A stretch of DNA of 64,000 nucleotides from Paenibacillus sp. Root52 (lineage in GTDB: Bacteria; Bacillota; Bacilli; Paenibacillales; Paenibacillaceae). Below are positions 52,540 to 63,317 of this stretch, one piece after another. A program made the translations under genes and the position numbers. The stretch is taken from positions 65,338 through 129,337 of the forward strand of contig NZ_LMFO01000034.1 in assembly GCF_001426865.1 (NCBI RefSeq), written 5' to 3'. The stretch's first letter is position 1. The number at the start of each line of letters is the position of its first letter. The notes under the pieces were generated by a model. That model worked only from the letters and a program-made list of their open reading frames with translations. It had not been told where the DNA came from and made no database searches.

Positions 52540-54798
52540 TTGAAAAAGAGTAAGAAAGTATTATCAAGCCTGACTGCCGCTTTGATTGCATTTAACGTGC
52601 TTGCGGTATTTCCAGTACCTGTATCGGCTGCAGACGCTGCCAAAGTTAAATTGCGGATTATGGAAACGACAGATATTCACGTCAATCTGCACAACTACGA
52701 CTATTATTCTGACAAGGAAACCGATCAGTATGGACTGGCTAAGACAGCAACCCTGATCAAAAATGCACGTGAAGAAGTGAAGAATAGCCTGTTGTTTGAC
52801 AATGGTGACTTGATTCAAGGGAACCCACTGGGGGATTATGTTGCCAAGATTGATCCGCTGAAAAAGGGTGAAACTCACCCTGCTTTCAAAGCCATGAATC
52901 TGCTTGATTATGATGCAGGAACCTTAGGGAATCATGAATTTAACTACGGTTTAGATTTCTTGGATAACACACTGGAAGGTGCTAACTTTCCAATAGTAAA
53001 TGCAAACGTTTATGTTGATGATGGGGATGATGATGAGACGAATGATAAAAACTACTTCACCCCTTATCAAATTATGGATAAAAAAGTAACGGATGAAAAC
53101 GGTAAGGAACAAACAATCAAAGTGGGCGTTATCGGATTCGTGACACCACAGATTATGCAATGGGACAGCGCTCATCTTGAAGGTGAAGTCATTGCTAAAG
53201 ATGTCGTTGAGACCGCCAAAAAATTCATTCCTCAAATGAAGGCTGAAGGCGCCGATGTAATCGTTGCGCTAGCACATACTGGATATGAAGATGCTCCGCA
53301 AACGGAAGGTATGGAAAATTCAGTGTTGTATCTGAGCGAGATTGAGGGTATTGATGCAATCCTGTTTGGACATGCTCATAAAGTTTTCCCGGGTGCTGAG
53401 TTTGCTGGTAAAAAAGGTGTAGACTCAGAAAAAGGTACGATTAATGGTGTACCATCTGTTGAACCAGGATTCTGGGGAGATCATCTCGGAATCATTGATT
53501 TGAACCTTGAGCAAGTAGATGGCAAATGGAAAGTGGTTGACTCCACAGTAGAAGCACGTCCAATCTACGATGCAGCGAACAAAAAGTCTTTGGTAGAAGC
53601 TGATAAGGAAATCATTGATGCAGTGAAAGAAGCTCACGAAGGTACGCTTGAATATGTTCGTGGTCCGGTTGGTGAGACAACTGCACCAATTAACAGCTAC
53701 TTCGCACTGGTTCAGGATGATCCATCCATTCAGATCGTAACCAATGCACAGAAATGGTATGTGGAGAAGCAAATGAAAGGAACGGAATACGCTGATATTC
53801 CTGTGTTGTCAGCTGGAGCACCATTCAAAGCAGGCGGCCGTTCAGGTGCTTCGTACTACACGAACATTCCTGCAGGAACAATTGCTATCAAGAACGTAGC
53901 GGATCTGTACGTGTATCCAAATACGGTACATGCCGTTGAGATCAACGGCGCTGAACTTAAAGAATGGCTCGAATGGTCTGCGGGACAATTCAATCAGATC
54001 GACCCTGCCAAAGGTGGACAACAGCAATTGATCAATATGGACTTCCCAACGTATAACTTTGACGTTATTGATGGGGTGACGTATCAGATCGATGTGACAC
54101 AACCGGCGAAATACGATGCCAAAGCAACAGTTATTAATGAATCTGCAAGCCGGATTAAAGACCTGAGTTTTGAAGGGAAACCGGTTGATCCAGCGCAAAA
54201 ATTCATTGTAGCTACCAATAACTATCGTGCTTCTTCATCTAAACTAGCAAATCCAGATGGTAAACGCATCGTTCTGGCTGCACCGGATGAGAACCGTCAA
54301 GTGATTATTGATTATATCCGTGAGAACAAAACGATCAACCCAACAGCTGATGGGAACTGGTCTTTGGCTCCAATCAAACCATCAGCAGGTGTGACTGCAG
54401 CAGCATTGAATGACCTTGAAGTGGTATTTGCTTCTTCTCCAGATGCAAAAGCTCTGGTTGAAGCTAATCCAGCGATGTCTTTCATCGGCACGAACGAAGA
54501 TGGTTTTGCTGAGTATGGTTTGAAATTGACGGGTGACGCTGCAACGACTCCTGGAACAGGAGTTGAACCTGCTATAACGCCATCACCAACGCCAACGCCT
54601 ACTCCGGCTCCAACACCTAAGCCACAACCTGAAAAACCTGCTAAGGACAACGTTGTATATGTGGTGAAAAAAGGAGATAACCTGTACCGCATCGGTTTGA
54701 AATATGGTGTGGACTGGCGCAAACTCGTAACGGCAAATGCAATTAAAGATGTGCACAATTTGAAAGTTGGACAGAAAATCATAATTCCTGCTTCCTAA
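52540..54798 (+). CDS. Secreted 2,3-cyclic nucleotide phosphodiesterase / 3-nucleotidase with LysM
   Basis: A 752-residue exported enzyme (CpdB/YfkN type). Signal peptide ends about VSAA (30). The calcineurin-like part has ETTDIHVNLHNYDYY, DNGDLIQGNP and GNHEFNYG, with GHAHKVF later. A 5-nucleotidase C-terminal domain (about 375-630) follows, then a Pro/Thr linker and a C-terminal LysM (about 706-752, YVVKKGDNLYRIGLKYGVDW), which holds it on peptidoglycan. It releases nucleosides and phosphate from extracellular nucleotides. TTG start behind GGGAGGGG. Suits the nucleoside importer and pst system in this window. Confidence 0.95.
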   Translation: MKKSKKVLSSLTAALIAFNVLAVFPVPVSAADAAKVKLRIMETTDIHVNLHNYDYYSDKETDQYGLAKTATLIKNAREEVKNSLLFDNGDLIQGNPLGDYVAKIDPLKKGETHPAFKAMNLLDYDAGTLGNHEFNYGLDFLDNTLEGANFPIVNANVYVDDGDDDETNDKNYFTPYQIMDKKVTDENGKEQTIKVGVIGFVTPQIMQWDSAHLEGEVIAKDVVETAKKFIPQMKAEGADVIVALAHTGYEDAPQTEGMENSVLYLSEIEGIDAILFGHAHKVFPGAEFAGKKGVDSEKGTINGVPSVEPGFWGDHLGIIDLNLEQVDGKWKVVDSTVEARPIYDAANKKSLVEADKEIIDAVKEAHEGTLEYVRGPVGETTAPINSYFALVQDDPSIQIVTNAQKWYVEKQMKGTEYADIPVLSAGAPFKAGGRSGASYYTNIPAGTIAIKNVADLYVYPNTVHAVEINGAELKEWLEWSAGQFNQIDPAKGGQQQLINMDFPTYNFDVIDGVTYQIDVTQPAKYDAKATVINESASRIKDLSFEGKPVDPAQKFIVATNNYRASSSKLANPDGKRIVLAAPDENRQVIIDYIRENKTINPTADGNWSLAPIKPSAGVTAAALNDLEVVFASSPDAKALVEANPAMSFIGTNEDGFAEYGLKLTGDAATTPGTGVEPAITPSPTPTPTPAPTPKPQPEKPAKDNVVYVVKKGDNLYRIGLKYGVDWRKLVTANAIKDVHNLKVGQKIIIPAS

Positions 54799-54810
54799 TA
54801 TGCAGCATTA

Positions 54811-54843
54811 CGACCGACAGTCTTGAGACTGTCGGTCTTTCTG
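54811..54843 (+). terminator. Terminator after nucleotidase gene
   Basis: GACCGACAGTC and GACTGTCGGTC around TTGA, then TTTCT. Confidence 0.9.
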
Positions 54844-54977
54844 ATTGCTCGTAAGTTCAATTCCCGTCATAGAGGAAGTCACCAAAACAGTAGAGATTAA
54901 TTTCAACACCCGTGCTATAATATTTACAAACTTTGGGTATATACTAATAACATTAATGAATGGCAAGGGGGTCCTAC

Positions 54978-56006
54978 ATGAATTGCAGTGGCTGCAGTCC
55001 AATTTATCCGATTGAGGATCAAGGTACTCTGTATCTGCGTCCGTTTTCCCCCATGTTGCTGGAAGCGCTGCAAACGCAGGGGATGAGTATCGAGCATTCA
55101 GACCACTATATCTGGGTGCATTTTGACAATCTTGATATGCTGCAGAGTGATCTGGAGAAGATCGGGAGGCTGGATTCATCCGTATTGGAGGCTATTTCGT
55201 TTCAAGTAAGAGCGATGCAAGAGCAGGCAGACCTGGAAGACTGGATTAGTCTGGGGCTGCTGGAGAATCGGTTCAAGCATGCAGATATGGTTTCCGTTAT
55301 TTTAGAGAAAAAATTCAGTAGCCACATGCAGCCCATTGTGGATGCTTCACAGCAAATTATTGGATATGAATTCCTCCTTCGTCCTGCTGAGAATGGAAGA
55401 TCATTTAATGCCTATGAATTGTTTGAGATTGCTCGGGATACGGGCTTGCACTCCTTTCTAGACCGGACAGCACGGATCTCCGCCATCGAGACGAGTTCCG
55501 TTTTTTTGCCACAAGGAATTAAGCGCTTTGTTAACTTCTTGCCTTCCTCTATATACAACCCCGAATACTGCTTGACACATACATTTGAAGTGATTGAACG
55601 ATTAGGACTTGACCCTAAGGACTTTGTCTTTGAAGTTGTCGAAACCGAGCCGATTAAGCATATGGATGCCTTACAACATATTTTTCAGGTATATCGGAAT
55701 CATGGGATGTCTGTAGCGCTGGATGATGTGGGAGCCGGGTTTTCGACGATCGAGCTGATGAATCGATTGGAACCGGATTTTGTCAAAATTGATCGGAGTC
55801 TCATTGATCATTGTGACGATGATCCTGTGAAACAGCAGAAGATCATACATATTGTCGAAATGTCTCGTCGATTTGGCGGCCAAGTGCTTGCTGAAGGCGT
55901 TGAACGTATCGAAGAGTTTGATTTTTGTCGTTCTGCCGGTATAGAGCTGGCACAGGGATATTATTTTGGGAAACCTTCGGCACAGCCTCCAACCTATTCG
56001 AATTGA
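54978..56006 (+). CDS. EAL-domain c-di-GMP phosphodiesterase-like protein
   Basis: 342 residues from the ATG at 54978 (AAGGGGGT before it). It opens with MNCSGCSPIYPIE, a Cys-x-x-Cys that may bind a metal. An N-terminal region of about 110 residues precedes the EAL domain. The EAL motif itself is EFL (YEFLLRP), and other catalytic groups are in place: FVNFLPS (Asn), FEVVETEP (Glu), LDDVGAGFST (Asp-Asp), VKIDRSL (Lys), AEGVE and QGYYFGKP. Likely an active phosphodiesterase. Counterpart of the GGDEF/HD-GYP gene at 10736. Confidence 0.9.
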   Translation: MNCSGCSPIYPIEDQGTLYLRPFSPMLLEALQTQGMSIEHSDHYIWVHFDNLDMLQSDLEKIGRLDSSVLEAISFQVRAMQEQADLEDWISLGLLENRFKHADMVSVILEKKFSSHMQPIVDASQQIIGYEFLLRPAENGRSFNAYELFEIARDTGLHSFLDRTARISAIETSSVFLPQGIKRFVNFLPSSIYNPEYCLTHTFEVIERLGLDPKDFVFEVVETEPIKHMDALQHIFQVYRNHGMSVALDDVGAGFSTIELMNRLEPDFVKIDRSLIDHCDDDPVKQQKIIHIVEMSRRFGGQVLAEGVERIEEFDFCRSAGIELAQGYYFGKPSAQPPTYSN

Positions 56007-56204
56007 AAATATGATCAATACTCAATATGGCCTTACACCTCGAACAAGTCACTTCGTCTAGAAGCTGGCTTGTTTGGCATGTAACGTCCATTTATATATC
56101 AAATAATTACCCCCATCTAGCCGATATATAATATAGGCCTTTAAGAGTAGTCCATACATAAAAGAGAATGAGGGCAATTCAGATATTTGAGGGGGAGAAA
56201 CGTG

Positions 56205-58283
56205 ATGAGCCAGGATCAAAAGCAAACCAAAGCGGCTAAACCGGCCAAACCAAAAAATAGTAAAAAGAAGACTAAAAAGAAAGGCTTTGTCTGGAACATA
56301 AGGAACAAACTATTGGTTTCGTTCTTGGCGGTTCTGATTCTGCCTAGTATAGCGATCGGCTTCGTGACGTTAATTATTGCTGAGGACAGCGTGCAAGAAC
56401 AAATGATGGATAGTGCTGTGCAAAGTGTGAGTACAGCGAATTCCATCGTGGAGAGCCAAGTGAGTTATAAAATCAACGACATTAATTATTTTGCCGATTC
56501 TCTTGATTCAAGCCTTATTAAGGGAGAGAACGATAGCACTGAGCTTCAGGCGAAGCTGGAACAATACCTGGGTTTACACCCGGATGCAAATAATATTTTT
56601 GTAGGTACGACAGAGGGAGTCATGGTTCGGGGAATACCGACGGAAAGTAGCTTGCGGGGCGATGCCTACGATCCAAGGGAACGGGAGTGGTACAAGCTTG
56701 CGATGGCGAAGCCAGGCACTGCCGCTGTATCGAATGTGTCCCTTAATACGGATGGAAAAGCTGTTGTATTTATCTCCAAAACGTTGAGCGATCAATCTGC
56801 TGTAATTGGTCTCTCCATGGACCTGACGGATCTACGTGAACAGGCATCCATCAGGGTAGGTAAAGAAGGCTATGTCATTATTATGGATGCCAACAAAAAT
56901 TATGTCGTTTCTCCAGTTGTGGAAGCTGGAACGCAGGAGGAAAGCGACACCTTAAATGAGATGTACGAGAAGCAAGAAGGACAGTTCGATTACGTTTACA
57001 ATGATCAGTCGAAAATGATGATATTCTCAACTAATGAAGCAACAGGCTGGAAAATTGCCGGCACGATGTTTAAAAGTGAGATCACCGAAGCAAGTAAAGA
57101 TATTCGCATGGCAACATTTATTGTCATTCTGGCAGCAACCTTCCTTACCCTGATCTTTATTATTTGGTTTACGCGCTCCATGTTGCGTCCAATCAAACGA
57201 CTGCAAGAATCAGCTAGAGCGGTAAGTAAGGGTGATCTGACTGTCAAAATGGAAACAGGTCGCAAAGATGAAGTGGGTGACTTGGCGAAGTACTTTGAAC
57301 GGATGGTTGATAACCTGCGCATGATGATTCTTGGTGTACAAGAAACGACAGAGCAAGTATCAGCTTCTTCACAGGAGTTATCCGCTAGTGCAGAACAAAC
57401 AACCAAAGCGATTGAGCACTCTACGCTGGCGGTACAGGAGCTTGCCGAAGGTGCAGAGCAGCAAGTGAAGAGTGTCAAAGAAGGTTCAGGCCAAATGAGC
57501 CGTATGGCGGAAGACGTACGTCTTATGTCTGAGCGTGTACAATCCATTACTACGAACATGCGTCATACTTCGGGTGCAGCTCAATCAGGCAACGAGGCAG
57601 CAAGCCAAGCGATGGAACAGATGAATAGCATTCAGGAAACGGTGGAACAACTGGCGACGGTAGTACAATCCTTGAATGCTCGCTCCGTAGAGATCGGCAG
57701 CATGGTCGATGTCATTGCATCTATCTCGAAACAAACCAACTTACTGGCGTTGAATGCGTCCATTGAAGCGGCAAGAGCGGGTGATGCAGGTCGAGGCTTC
57801 GCGGTTGTAGCTGGAGAAGTGCGTAAGCTTGCTGAGGAATCCGGAAGCTCTGCGGCACAGATCGGGGAATTGGTTCATAACATCCGAACGGATATGGATG
57901 CAGCCCTTCATGCGATGAATGCAGCTCAGACTCGTGTAGGCGATGGTATTCAAGCGGTAAATACATCAGGGCAATCATTTGCTCAGATTCGCACTGCCGT
58001 AGAAGACGTTGTTCATACACTTGATGATCTATCCGAAACAACGAAACAGATGGAGCACGGTGCATCTCAAGTAGCGCAAGCGATGAATGATATTTCCATC
58101 GTAACGCAAGAATCGGCGGCGAACACCGAATCCGTATCGGCTTCGTCTCAAGAACAATTAGCATCTGTTGAAGAGATAGCATCATCTTCTGCACATTTGA
58201 ACAGCATGGCTGAACAGCTCCAAGGACTCTTGGGAATGTTCAAAATGGTAGAAGATACGCCGAAGAAAAGCGACAAATCCTAA
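56205..58283 (+). CDS. Methyl-accepting chemotaxis protein (dCACHE type)
   Basis: A 692-residue transducer from the ATG at 56205 behind GGGGGAG. A Lys-rich cytoplasmic start, helix 1 (about 32-54), a Cache-type extracellular sensor (about 55-300), helix 2 (about 303-325), HAMP, then the long signalling coiled coil. The conserved tip reads [20 protein letters not shown]. Ligand unknown; dCACHE sensors often bind amino acids or organic acids. Confidence 0.94.
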   Translation: MSQDQKQTKAAKPAKPKNSKKKTKKKGFVWNIRNKLLVSFLAVLILPSIAIGFVTLIIAEDSVQEQMMDSAVQSVSTANSIVESQVSYKINDINYFADSLDSSLIKGENDSTELQAKLEQYLGLHPDANNIFVGTTEGVMVRGIPTESSLRGDAYDPREREWYKLAMAKPGTAAVSNVSLNTDGKAVVFISKTLSDQSAVIGLSMDLTDLREQASIRVGKEGYVIIMDANKNYVVSPVVEAGTQEESDTLNEMYEKQEGQFDYVYNDQSKMMIFSTNEATGWKIAGTMFKSEITEASKDIRMATFIVILAATFLTLIFIIWFTRSMLRPIKRLQESARAVSKGDLTVKMETGRKDEVGDLAKYFERMVDNLRMMILGVQETTEQVSASSQELSASAEQTTKAIEHSTLAVQELAEGAEQQVKSVKEGSGQMSRMAEDVRLMSERVQSITTNMRHTSGAAQSGNEAASQAMEQMNSIQETVEQLATVVQSLNARSVEIGSMVDVIASISKQTNLLALNASIEAARAGDAGRGFAVVAGEVRKLAEESGSSAAQIGELVHNIRTDMDAALHAMNAAQTRVGDGIQAVNTSGQSFAQIRTAVEDVVHTLDDLSETTKQMEHGASQVAQAMNDISIVTQESAANTESVSASSQEQLASVEEIASSSAHLNSMAEQLQGLLGMFKMVEDTPKKSDKS

Positions 58284-58434
58284 GTGATAACGGATTAATG
58301 TTCTAAACCATTTACTGCAAGAAAATAAAGATAGACAATCCTCTTGTTGCCCTGTATAACTAGATCGTCTGGTTATTCCGTACCGGTTGCGGTGTAATCG
58401 TATAATAGAAGAATTTAGGGGCGCAGGAGGATTC

Positions 58435-59727
58435 ATGACATATATAGCCATCTTAATATTTATTTTAACCATTACACTGGTTATCTGGCAGCCGCGAGGG
58501 CTGGGGATTGGTTGGTCTGCTATGGGTGGAGCGATCCTAGCGCTGCTCTGCGGTGTTGTCAGCTTAAATGATGCATCGGATGTCGCTTCCATCGTATGGA
58601 ACGCAACGCTAGCCTTTGTCGGCATTATTATGATCTCATTAATTCTTGATGAGACGGGATTCTTCGAGTGGGCAGCGCTACATATGGCTAGACTTGCTGG
58701 AGGCGATGGACGCAGGTTATTCATATACGCGATCTTGCTGGGAGCGGCTGTGTCAGCACTCTTTGCCAATGATGGCGCAGCACTTATTTTGACACCAATC
58801 GTCTTGGCTATGGTAAGGGCTCTCAAGTTTGATGAACGCATGGTGCTGGCTTTTGTCATGGCCAGTGGCTTTATTGCGGATACAACATCACTGCCTCTCG
58901 TCGTCAGTAACTTAGTTAACATCGTATCTGCTGATTATTTTGGCATTACGTTTCTGGAATATGCGGTGAAGATGATTGTGCCCAATATATTTTCCATTGT
59001 CGCGAGCACAGTGATGTTATTTTTGTTTTATCGTAAAAGCATACCGCTCCGTTATGATATCACCGCTGCGCGTGATCCAAAGGAAGCTATTCGCGACCCA
59101 CGTGTGTTCCGCATTGCATGGTTCATGTTGGTGCTATTGCTGGTTGCGTATGCGCTAAGTGAGTTTCTTCCGATTCCAGTTTCGGTTATCGTAGGTGCTG
59201 TAGCACTACTATTTGCTTGGCTTGCGCGTAAGAGCGAAGCAGTTAATTTGAAACGGGTAGTGATGGAAGCACCGTGGTCAATCGTTGTATTTTCCGTTGG
59301 GATGTATATCGTCGTATACGGGCTGCGTAACGCAGGCTTGACCGACCACTTGAGCCGCTGGCTTGATGCAATCGCAGAACATGGAGTGCTGGCTGCATCG
59401 GTTGGTATGGGTGTCATTGCTGCAGTATTATCCTCGGTGATGAACAATCTGCCTACCGTGCTGATTAACGCATTAGCGATTCATGGTGCGAATGCCGAAG
59501 GCGTTGTACGAGAAGCATTAATTTATGGTAATGTGATCGGTTCTGATCTTGGTCCCAAAATGACGCCGATCGGCTCGCTTGCAACCTTACTATGGCTGCA
59601 TGTGTTATCACGTAAAGGTGTGAAAATCACATGGGGATATTATTTCAAGGTTGGCGTGATCTTAACCATACCGACATTGCTAATTACGCTTGCGGGTCTG
59701 GCATTATGGTTGTGGATCCTAGGTTAG
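58435..59727 (+). CDS. arsB: ArsB-type arsenite/antimonite efflux permease
   Basis: A 430-residue permease with about 12 membrane helices. It matches the Firmicute ArsB pattern throughout: [38 protein letters not shown] (with ALFAND here), [20 protein letters not shown] and [20 protein letters not shown]. The ATG at 58435 follows GGAGG. No arsR or arsC is next to it, so regulation by arsenic is not shown. A terminator follows. Confidence 0.88.
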   Translation: MTYIAILIFILTITLVIWQPRGLGIGWSAMGGAILALLCGVVSLNDASDVASIVWNATLAFVGIIMISLILDETGFFEWAALHMARLAGGDGRRLFIYAILLGAAVSALFANDGAALILTPIVLAMVRALKFDERMVLAFVMASGFIADTTSLPLVVSNLVNIVSADYFGITFLEYAVKMIVPNIFSIVASTVMLFLFYRKSIPLRYDITAARDPKEAIRDPRVFRIAWFMLVLLLVAYALSEFLPIPVSVIVGAVALLFAWLARKSEAVNLKRVVMEAPWSIVVFSVGMYIVVYGLRNAGLTDHLSRWLDAIAEHGVLAASVGMGVIAAVLSSVMNNLPTVLINALAIHGANAEGVVREALIYGNVIGSDLGPKMTPIGSLATLLWLHVLSRKGVKITWGYYFKVGVILTIPTLLITLAGLALWLWILG

Positions 59728-59789
59728 TAGAAATGATTTAACATTAATAGCTTCTATACAATCTGATCAATTGTAAAAAAAATCAAAAG

Positions 59790-59839
59790 AAAACTGCTCA
59801 CAGTAGGTGCTGATGCACTCACTTGAGCAGTTTTTTTTA
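59790..59839 (+). terminator. Terminator after arsB
   Basis: AACTGCTC pairs with GAGCAGTT with an inner hairpin, then TTTTTTTT. Confidence 0.9.
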
Positions 59840-59997
59840 TTTCCCTCTGCATTTCTTATCTTTCTCTGCTTCAGTTTCTTCTATAATATCTTTTCGTTTT
59901 CTTCTTATAGAAGAAACAGATCCTCAGAAGGAACAAATTCTCTTTCTTTCTAATCAAAAAGCATATACACAAGACCAGTCTCTCCTGAATTCCATCG

Positions 59998-60025
59998 CCC
60001 ATTGTTAAACACGATTAACAATGGG
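59998..60025. repeat. Perfect 11-bp inverted repeat
   Basis: CCCATTGTTAA, six bases, TTAACAATGGG. No T-run follows, so it is a candidate protein-binding site rather than a terminator. It stands in the 700-base gap between arsB and pstS, which otherwise holds the structured repeat and the Pho box. I see no credible gene there. Confidence 0.55.
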
Positions 60026-60080
60026 AAGTGAAATAACTCATTGTAGGTCTGCTCTTTTTTGCCCTCCTCCTAGGCTGTAG

Positions 60081-60294
60081 ATTGAAATGTTTTGGGATTT
60101 ATAATGCGTACAGCAGTGGAGGGAACGGAATCGATTCTGAAGAAGCGATAGCGTTCGCCTTTGTCTCCGAATTTTAACAGTTAACAATATAATCGAAAAA
60201 ATTTGGAGACAACAGCGATCGGAAGAACGATCCGTACCCGGAACGACCGCTCTGAGCAGTGTAATCAGCTCAATTAATCCCAAATAATTTCCAA
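60081..60294 (+). repeat. Structured dispersed repeat, copy 6 of 6
   Basis: TTTGGGATT (60091-60099) pairs with AATCCCAAA (60276-60284), with imperfect pairing reaching 60081 and 60294. ACGGAATCGATTCT pairs with AGAACGATCCGT. TTGTCTCCGAATTTT pairs with AAAATTTGGAGACAA, and the GCGATAGCGTTCGC hairpin sits between. It is sense to arsB and pstS on either side. Confidence 0.85.
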
Positions 60295-60310
60295 TGAACA
60301 GCCTACATTT

Positions 60311-60327
60311 TTAACATTGCGTTTACA
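60311..60327 (+). promoter_or_regulatory. Pho box upstream of pstS
   Basis: TTAACA, five bases, TTTACA: two direct repeats with 11-bp period, as for PhoP of Gram-positives. A TACAAT at 60359-60364 may be the -10. The operon is thus likely induced under phosphate limitation. Confidence 0.8.
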
Positions 60328-60436
60328 AAACAATGATTTTGAGATGACATACCGACACTACAATGATTAAAGAGTTGATGGTGAACAAACAAATTCACAA
60401 AACGCCATCACCAAATTGGGGGAGGAAAACAAAACT

Positions 60437-61363
60437 ATGTTTAAAAAGTTGCCGTTTATTTTGATGACCTTAACGTTCGTACTGGTACTCGCAGCATGTG
60501 GATCGAAAAATGACGCTGGTACAGAGGGTGCTGCAAGCAATGGATCAGGCGAAGCTGCTACTGAACTTAGTGGTAACATTCTAGCTGTCGGATCAACAGC
60601 ATTGCTACCTCTGGTAGAACAAGCTGGACAGAAATTTATGGCAGTTGATGAATATAAGAACGTAACGGTTCAAGTGCAAGGTGGCGGTAGTGGTACAGGT
60701 CTGACACAAGTATCCGACGGACAAGCTACAATCGGTAACTCTGATGTATTTGCTGAAGAGAAGCTGGAAGACGAAGCTAAAGTAAAAGAATTGGTTGATC
60801 ATCAAGTAGCCGTTGTCGCTATGGCGCCAGTTAGCAACAAAGATACAGGTGTAACCGATTTAACTAAGCAACAGCTTGTCGACATTTTCTCCGGTAAAGT
60901 GACCAACTGGAAAGAAGTTGGCGGTGCGGATCTGAAGATCGTTATTGTGAACCGTCCGAGCAGTTCAGGTACACGCGCCACTTTTGAAAAATATGCTCTC
61001 GGTGCAAAAATGGATGATATCCCAGGTTCAATCCAAGAAGATTCTTCTGGTAACGTAACTAAACTGGTATCCGAAACACCAGGCGCTATCGGTTACTTGG
61101 CACTGTCTTACCTGAATGACAGCCTGCAAGTATTGAAATACGAAGGTGTAGAAGCAACGGTTGAGAACGTAGAAGCAGGAACATATCCGGTATGGGCTTA
61201 CGAGCACATGTACACAAAAGGTGAGCCGGATGCAGCAACAAAAGCATTCCTGGATTACATCTTGAGTGATGAAATTCAACAAAACGATGTAACAGAGCTT
61301 GGATACATTCCAATGTCTGGCATGAAAGTAAAACGCGATGCAGCAGGTAACGTGATTCAATAA
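60437..61363 (+). CDS. pstS: Phosphate-binding lipoprotein PstS
   Basis: A 308-residue lipoprotein with signal peptide and lipobox VLAAC. AVGSTALLPLVEQAG, VQGGGSGTGLTQVSDG and VNRPSSSGTRATFEKY contain the phosphate-coordinating Ser, Thr, Arg and Asp positions. Start at 60437 behind GGAGG. A hairpin separates it from pstC, as expected for a gene expressed above the rest. Confidence 0.95.
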   Translation: MFKKLPFILMTLTFVLVLAACGSKNDAGTEGAASNGSGEAATELSGNILAVGSTALLPLVEQAGQKFMAVDEYKNVTVQVQGGGSGTGLTQVSDGQATIGNSDVFAEEKLEDEAKVKELVDHQVAVVAMAPVSNKDTGVTDLTKQQLVDIFSGKVTNWKEVGGADLKIVIVNRPSSSGTRATFEKYALGAKMDDIPGSIQEDSSGNVTKLVSETPGAIGYLALSYLNDSLQVLKYEGVEATVENVEAGTYPVWAYEHMYTKGEPDAATKAFLDYILSDEIQQNDVTELGYIPMSGMKVKRDAAGNVIQ

Positions 61364-61385
61364 TCTTTGAACTTGCGCATACAGC

Positions 61386-61416
61386 GAAAGAGGCGGACTT
61401 AGGTCCCGCCTCTTTA
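61386..61416 (+). terminator. Partial terminator between pstS and pstC
   Basis: AAAGAGGCGG pairs with CCGCCTCTTT around a 9-base loop; only a short T-stretch. It would let the binding protein be made in excess. Confidence 0.75.
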
Positions 61417-61505
61417 CGCGGTTTGCTCTGATGTAATCCCACATTTTGCATTAATTCTACTATAGAAGGATGGTTGTTATGGAACAGACCGAAGGGGGAA
61501 CGGTG

Positions 61506-62414
61506 ATGAAGAATAAGTTGAAACCTCGCCGGCCCTTGAAAGAGAAGCACTACTGGGAAGAGTGGACGGGACGGATCTATACGTCGATTTGTGTCGTTTT
61601 CCTTATCGTTGTTATGTTTTCCATCGTTTATTTTGTAGCGTCCAAAGGCTTATCTACATTTTTCACAAATGGAATAAGCGTAAGTGAATTTCTTGGCGGA
61701 AAAACGTGGAATCCAACGGGGGAACCTGCATTCTATGGAGCATTGCCGTTCATTACCGGATCTTTCATTACAACCTTACTTGCAGCGTTGATTGCAAGTC
61801 CACTTGGCCTGTGCGCAGCACTCTTCATGACAGAGATTGTACCGGGTAAAGGAAAAAAAATATTGCAGCCTGCGATTGAGCTTTTGTCCGGAATCCCGTC
61901 CGTGGTTTACGGATTTATCGGTCTCAGTGTTATCGTACCTTTGCTGCGTAGTATCTTTGGTGGAACAGGTGTAGGGATTGCAGCCGGATGTCTTGTTCTT
62001 GCTGTAATGATTCTTCCTACGGTGACAAGTATAATGGCGGATGCACTATCTGCATTGCCAAAAGGGTTACGTGAATCTTCATACGCTTTGGGTGCTACCC
62101 GCTGGCAAACGATCTACCGCGTTATTATTCCAACGACATTGCCCGCTTTGTTAACAGGTGTTGTACTAGGGATGGCTCGTGCGTTTGGTGAAGCGCTGGC
62201 TGTGCAGATGGTTATCGGTAACGCACCACATGTACCGACGTCCCTGCTTGAATCCGCTTCAACCTTAACAAGTGTTATCACGCTAAGTATGGGTAACACA
62301 ACAATGAACTCGGTTCATAATAATGCGCTCTGGAGTATGGCACTGGTATTGCTCGTAATGACCTTTGTATTCGTTATTCTGGTTCGCTTGCTTGAAAGGA
62401 GGAACCGGGTATGA
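61506..62414 (+). CDS. pstC: Phosphate ABC permease PstC
   Basis: 302 residues from the ATG at 61506, which has GGGGGA seven bases before it; the open frame extends upstream but without a better site. Six membrane helices and the typical LSGIPSVVYGFIGL and LRESSYALGATRWQTI loop. Overlaps pstA by ATGA. Confidence 0.94.
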   Translation: MKNKLKPRRPLKEKHYWEEWTGRIYTSICVVFLIVVMFSIVYFVASKGLSTFFTNGISVSEFLGGKTWNPTGEPAFYGALPFITGSFITTLLAALIASPLGLCAALFMTEIVPGKGKKILQPAIELLSGIPSVVYGFIGLSVIVPLLRSIFGGTGVGIAAGCLVLAVMILPTVTSIMADALSALPKGLRESSYALGATRWQTIYRVIIPTTLPALLTGVVLGMARAFGEALAVQMVIGNAPHVPTSLLESASTLTSVITLSMGNTTMNSVHNNALWSMALVLLVMTFVFVILVRLLERRNRV

Positions 62415-63304
62415 AGATGAAGGCCAAAACAGTAGATAAAATTGCGACATACGTCATCGTCGTATTAGCATTATTCATCGTTGTATTGTTGCTTGGATTA
62501 CTTGGGTTTATTTTGGCAAGGGGGATCGGCCAGGTGAACTGGCATTTCCTGACCAGCGCACCGCAACTGCTCAAAGGTGGAGGCGGTATTGGACCACAAC
62601 TCTTCAACTCGATATTCTTGCTTGTGTTAACACTCATTATTACCATTCCGCTCGGTTGGGGCGGAGGAATATATATGGCGGAATATGCCAAACCAGGACG
62701 GATCACAAGCTTCATTCGTTTAGTTGTTGAGGTATTGTCCTCCTTCCCGTCGATCGTTATCGGTTTGTTCGGACTTTTACTCATTGTAAATACATTCGGC
62801 TTAGGCTTCTCCTTGATCTCGGGTGCGTTAGCCCTTGCTATTTTCAATTTACCGCTTATGGTGCGTACAACGGAGCAAGCCTTCCGTGCAGTTCCTAAGG
62901 AACAGAAGGAAGCTGGATTGGCACTTGGATTGTCCAAGTGGAAGATCATCACATCCATCTTGCTGCCTGTAGCTCTACCGAGCTTGATTACGGGTACCAT
63001 TCTCGCTTCTGGCCGGATCTTTGGTGAAGCGGCTGCCCTCATGTTTACAGCAGGGATGAGTAGTCCGCCGCTGGATTTCACAGATTGGAATCCTACGAGC
63101 CCTAGATCACCGCTCAATCCATTCCGTCCAGCAGAGACGCTGGCCGTTCATATCTGGAAAGTTAACAGTGAAGGCATTGGCCCAGATTCCAAGGAAGTTG
63201 CAGCAGGTGCATCCGCAGTCCTTGTCATTCTCGTGCTGGCTTTCAATCTAAGTGCACGCTGGATCGGTCGGGTTGTATACCGTCGCATGACAGCTTCGAA
63301 ATAA
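62411..63304 (+). CDS. pstA: Phosphate ABC permease PstA
   Basis: A 297-residue permease with six helices and the matching loop [13 protein letters not shown] and [17 protein letters not shown]. Coupled to pstC. The segment before the last helix ([24 protein letters not shown]) is typical for the family. Confidence 0.94.
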   Translation: MKMKAKTVDKIATYVIVVLALFIVVLLLGLLGFILARGIGQVNWHFLTSAPQLLKGGGGIGPQLFNSIFLLVLTLIITIPLGWGGGIYMAEYAKPGRITSFIRLVVEVLSSFPSIVIGLFGLLLIVNTFGLGFSLISGALALAIFNLPLMVRTTEQAFRAVPKEQKEAGLALGLSKWKIITSILLPVALPSLITGTILASGRIFGEAAALMFTAGMSSPPLDFTDWNPTSPRSPLNPFRPAETLAVHIWKVNSEGIGPDSKEVAAGASAVLVILVLAFNLSARWIGRVVYRRMTASK

Positions 63305-63317
63305 GGAGGAATCCCAC

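Noticed and set aside
59823-60008. 61-codon open frame after arsB
   Set aside because: It begins in the terminator T-run region and shows simple T/C-rich composition without a ribosome site.
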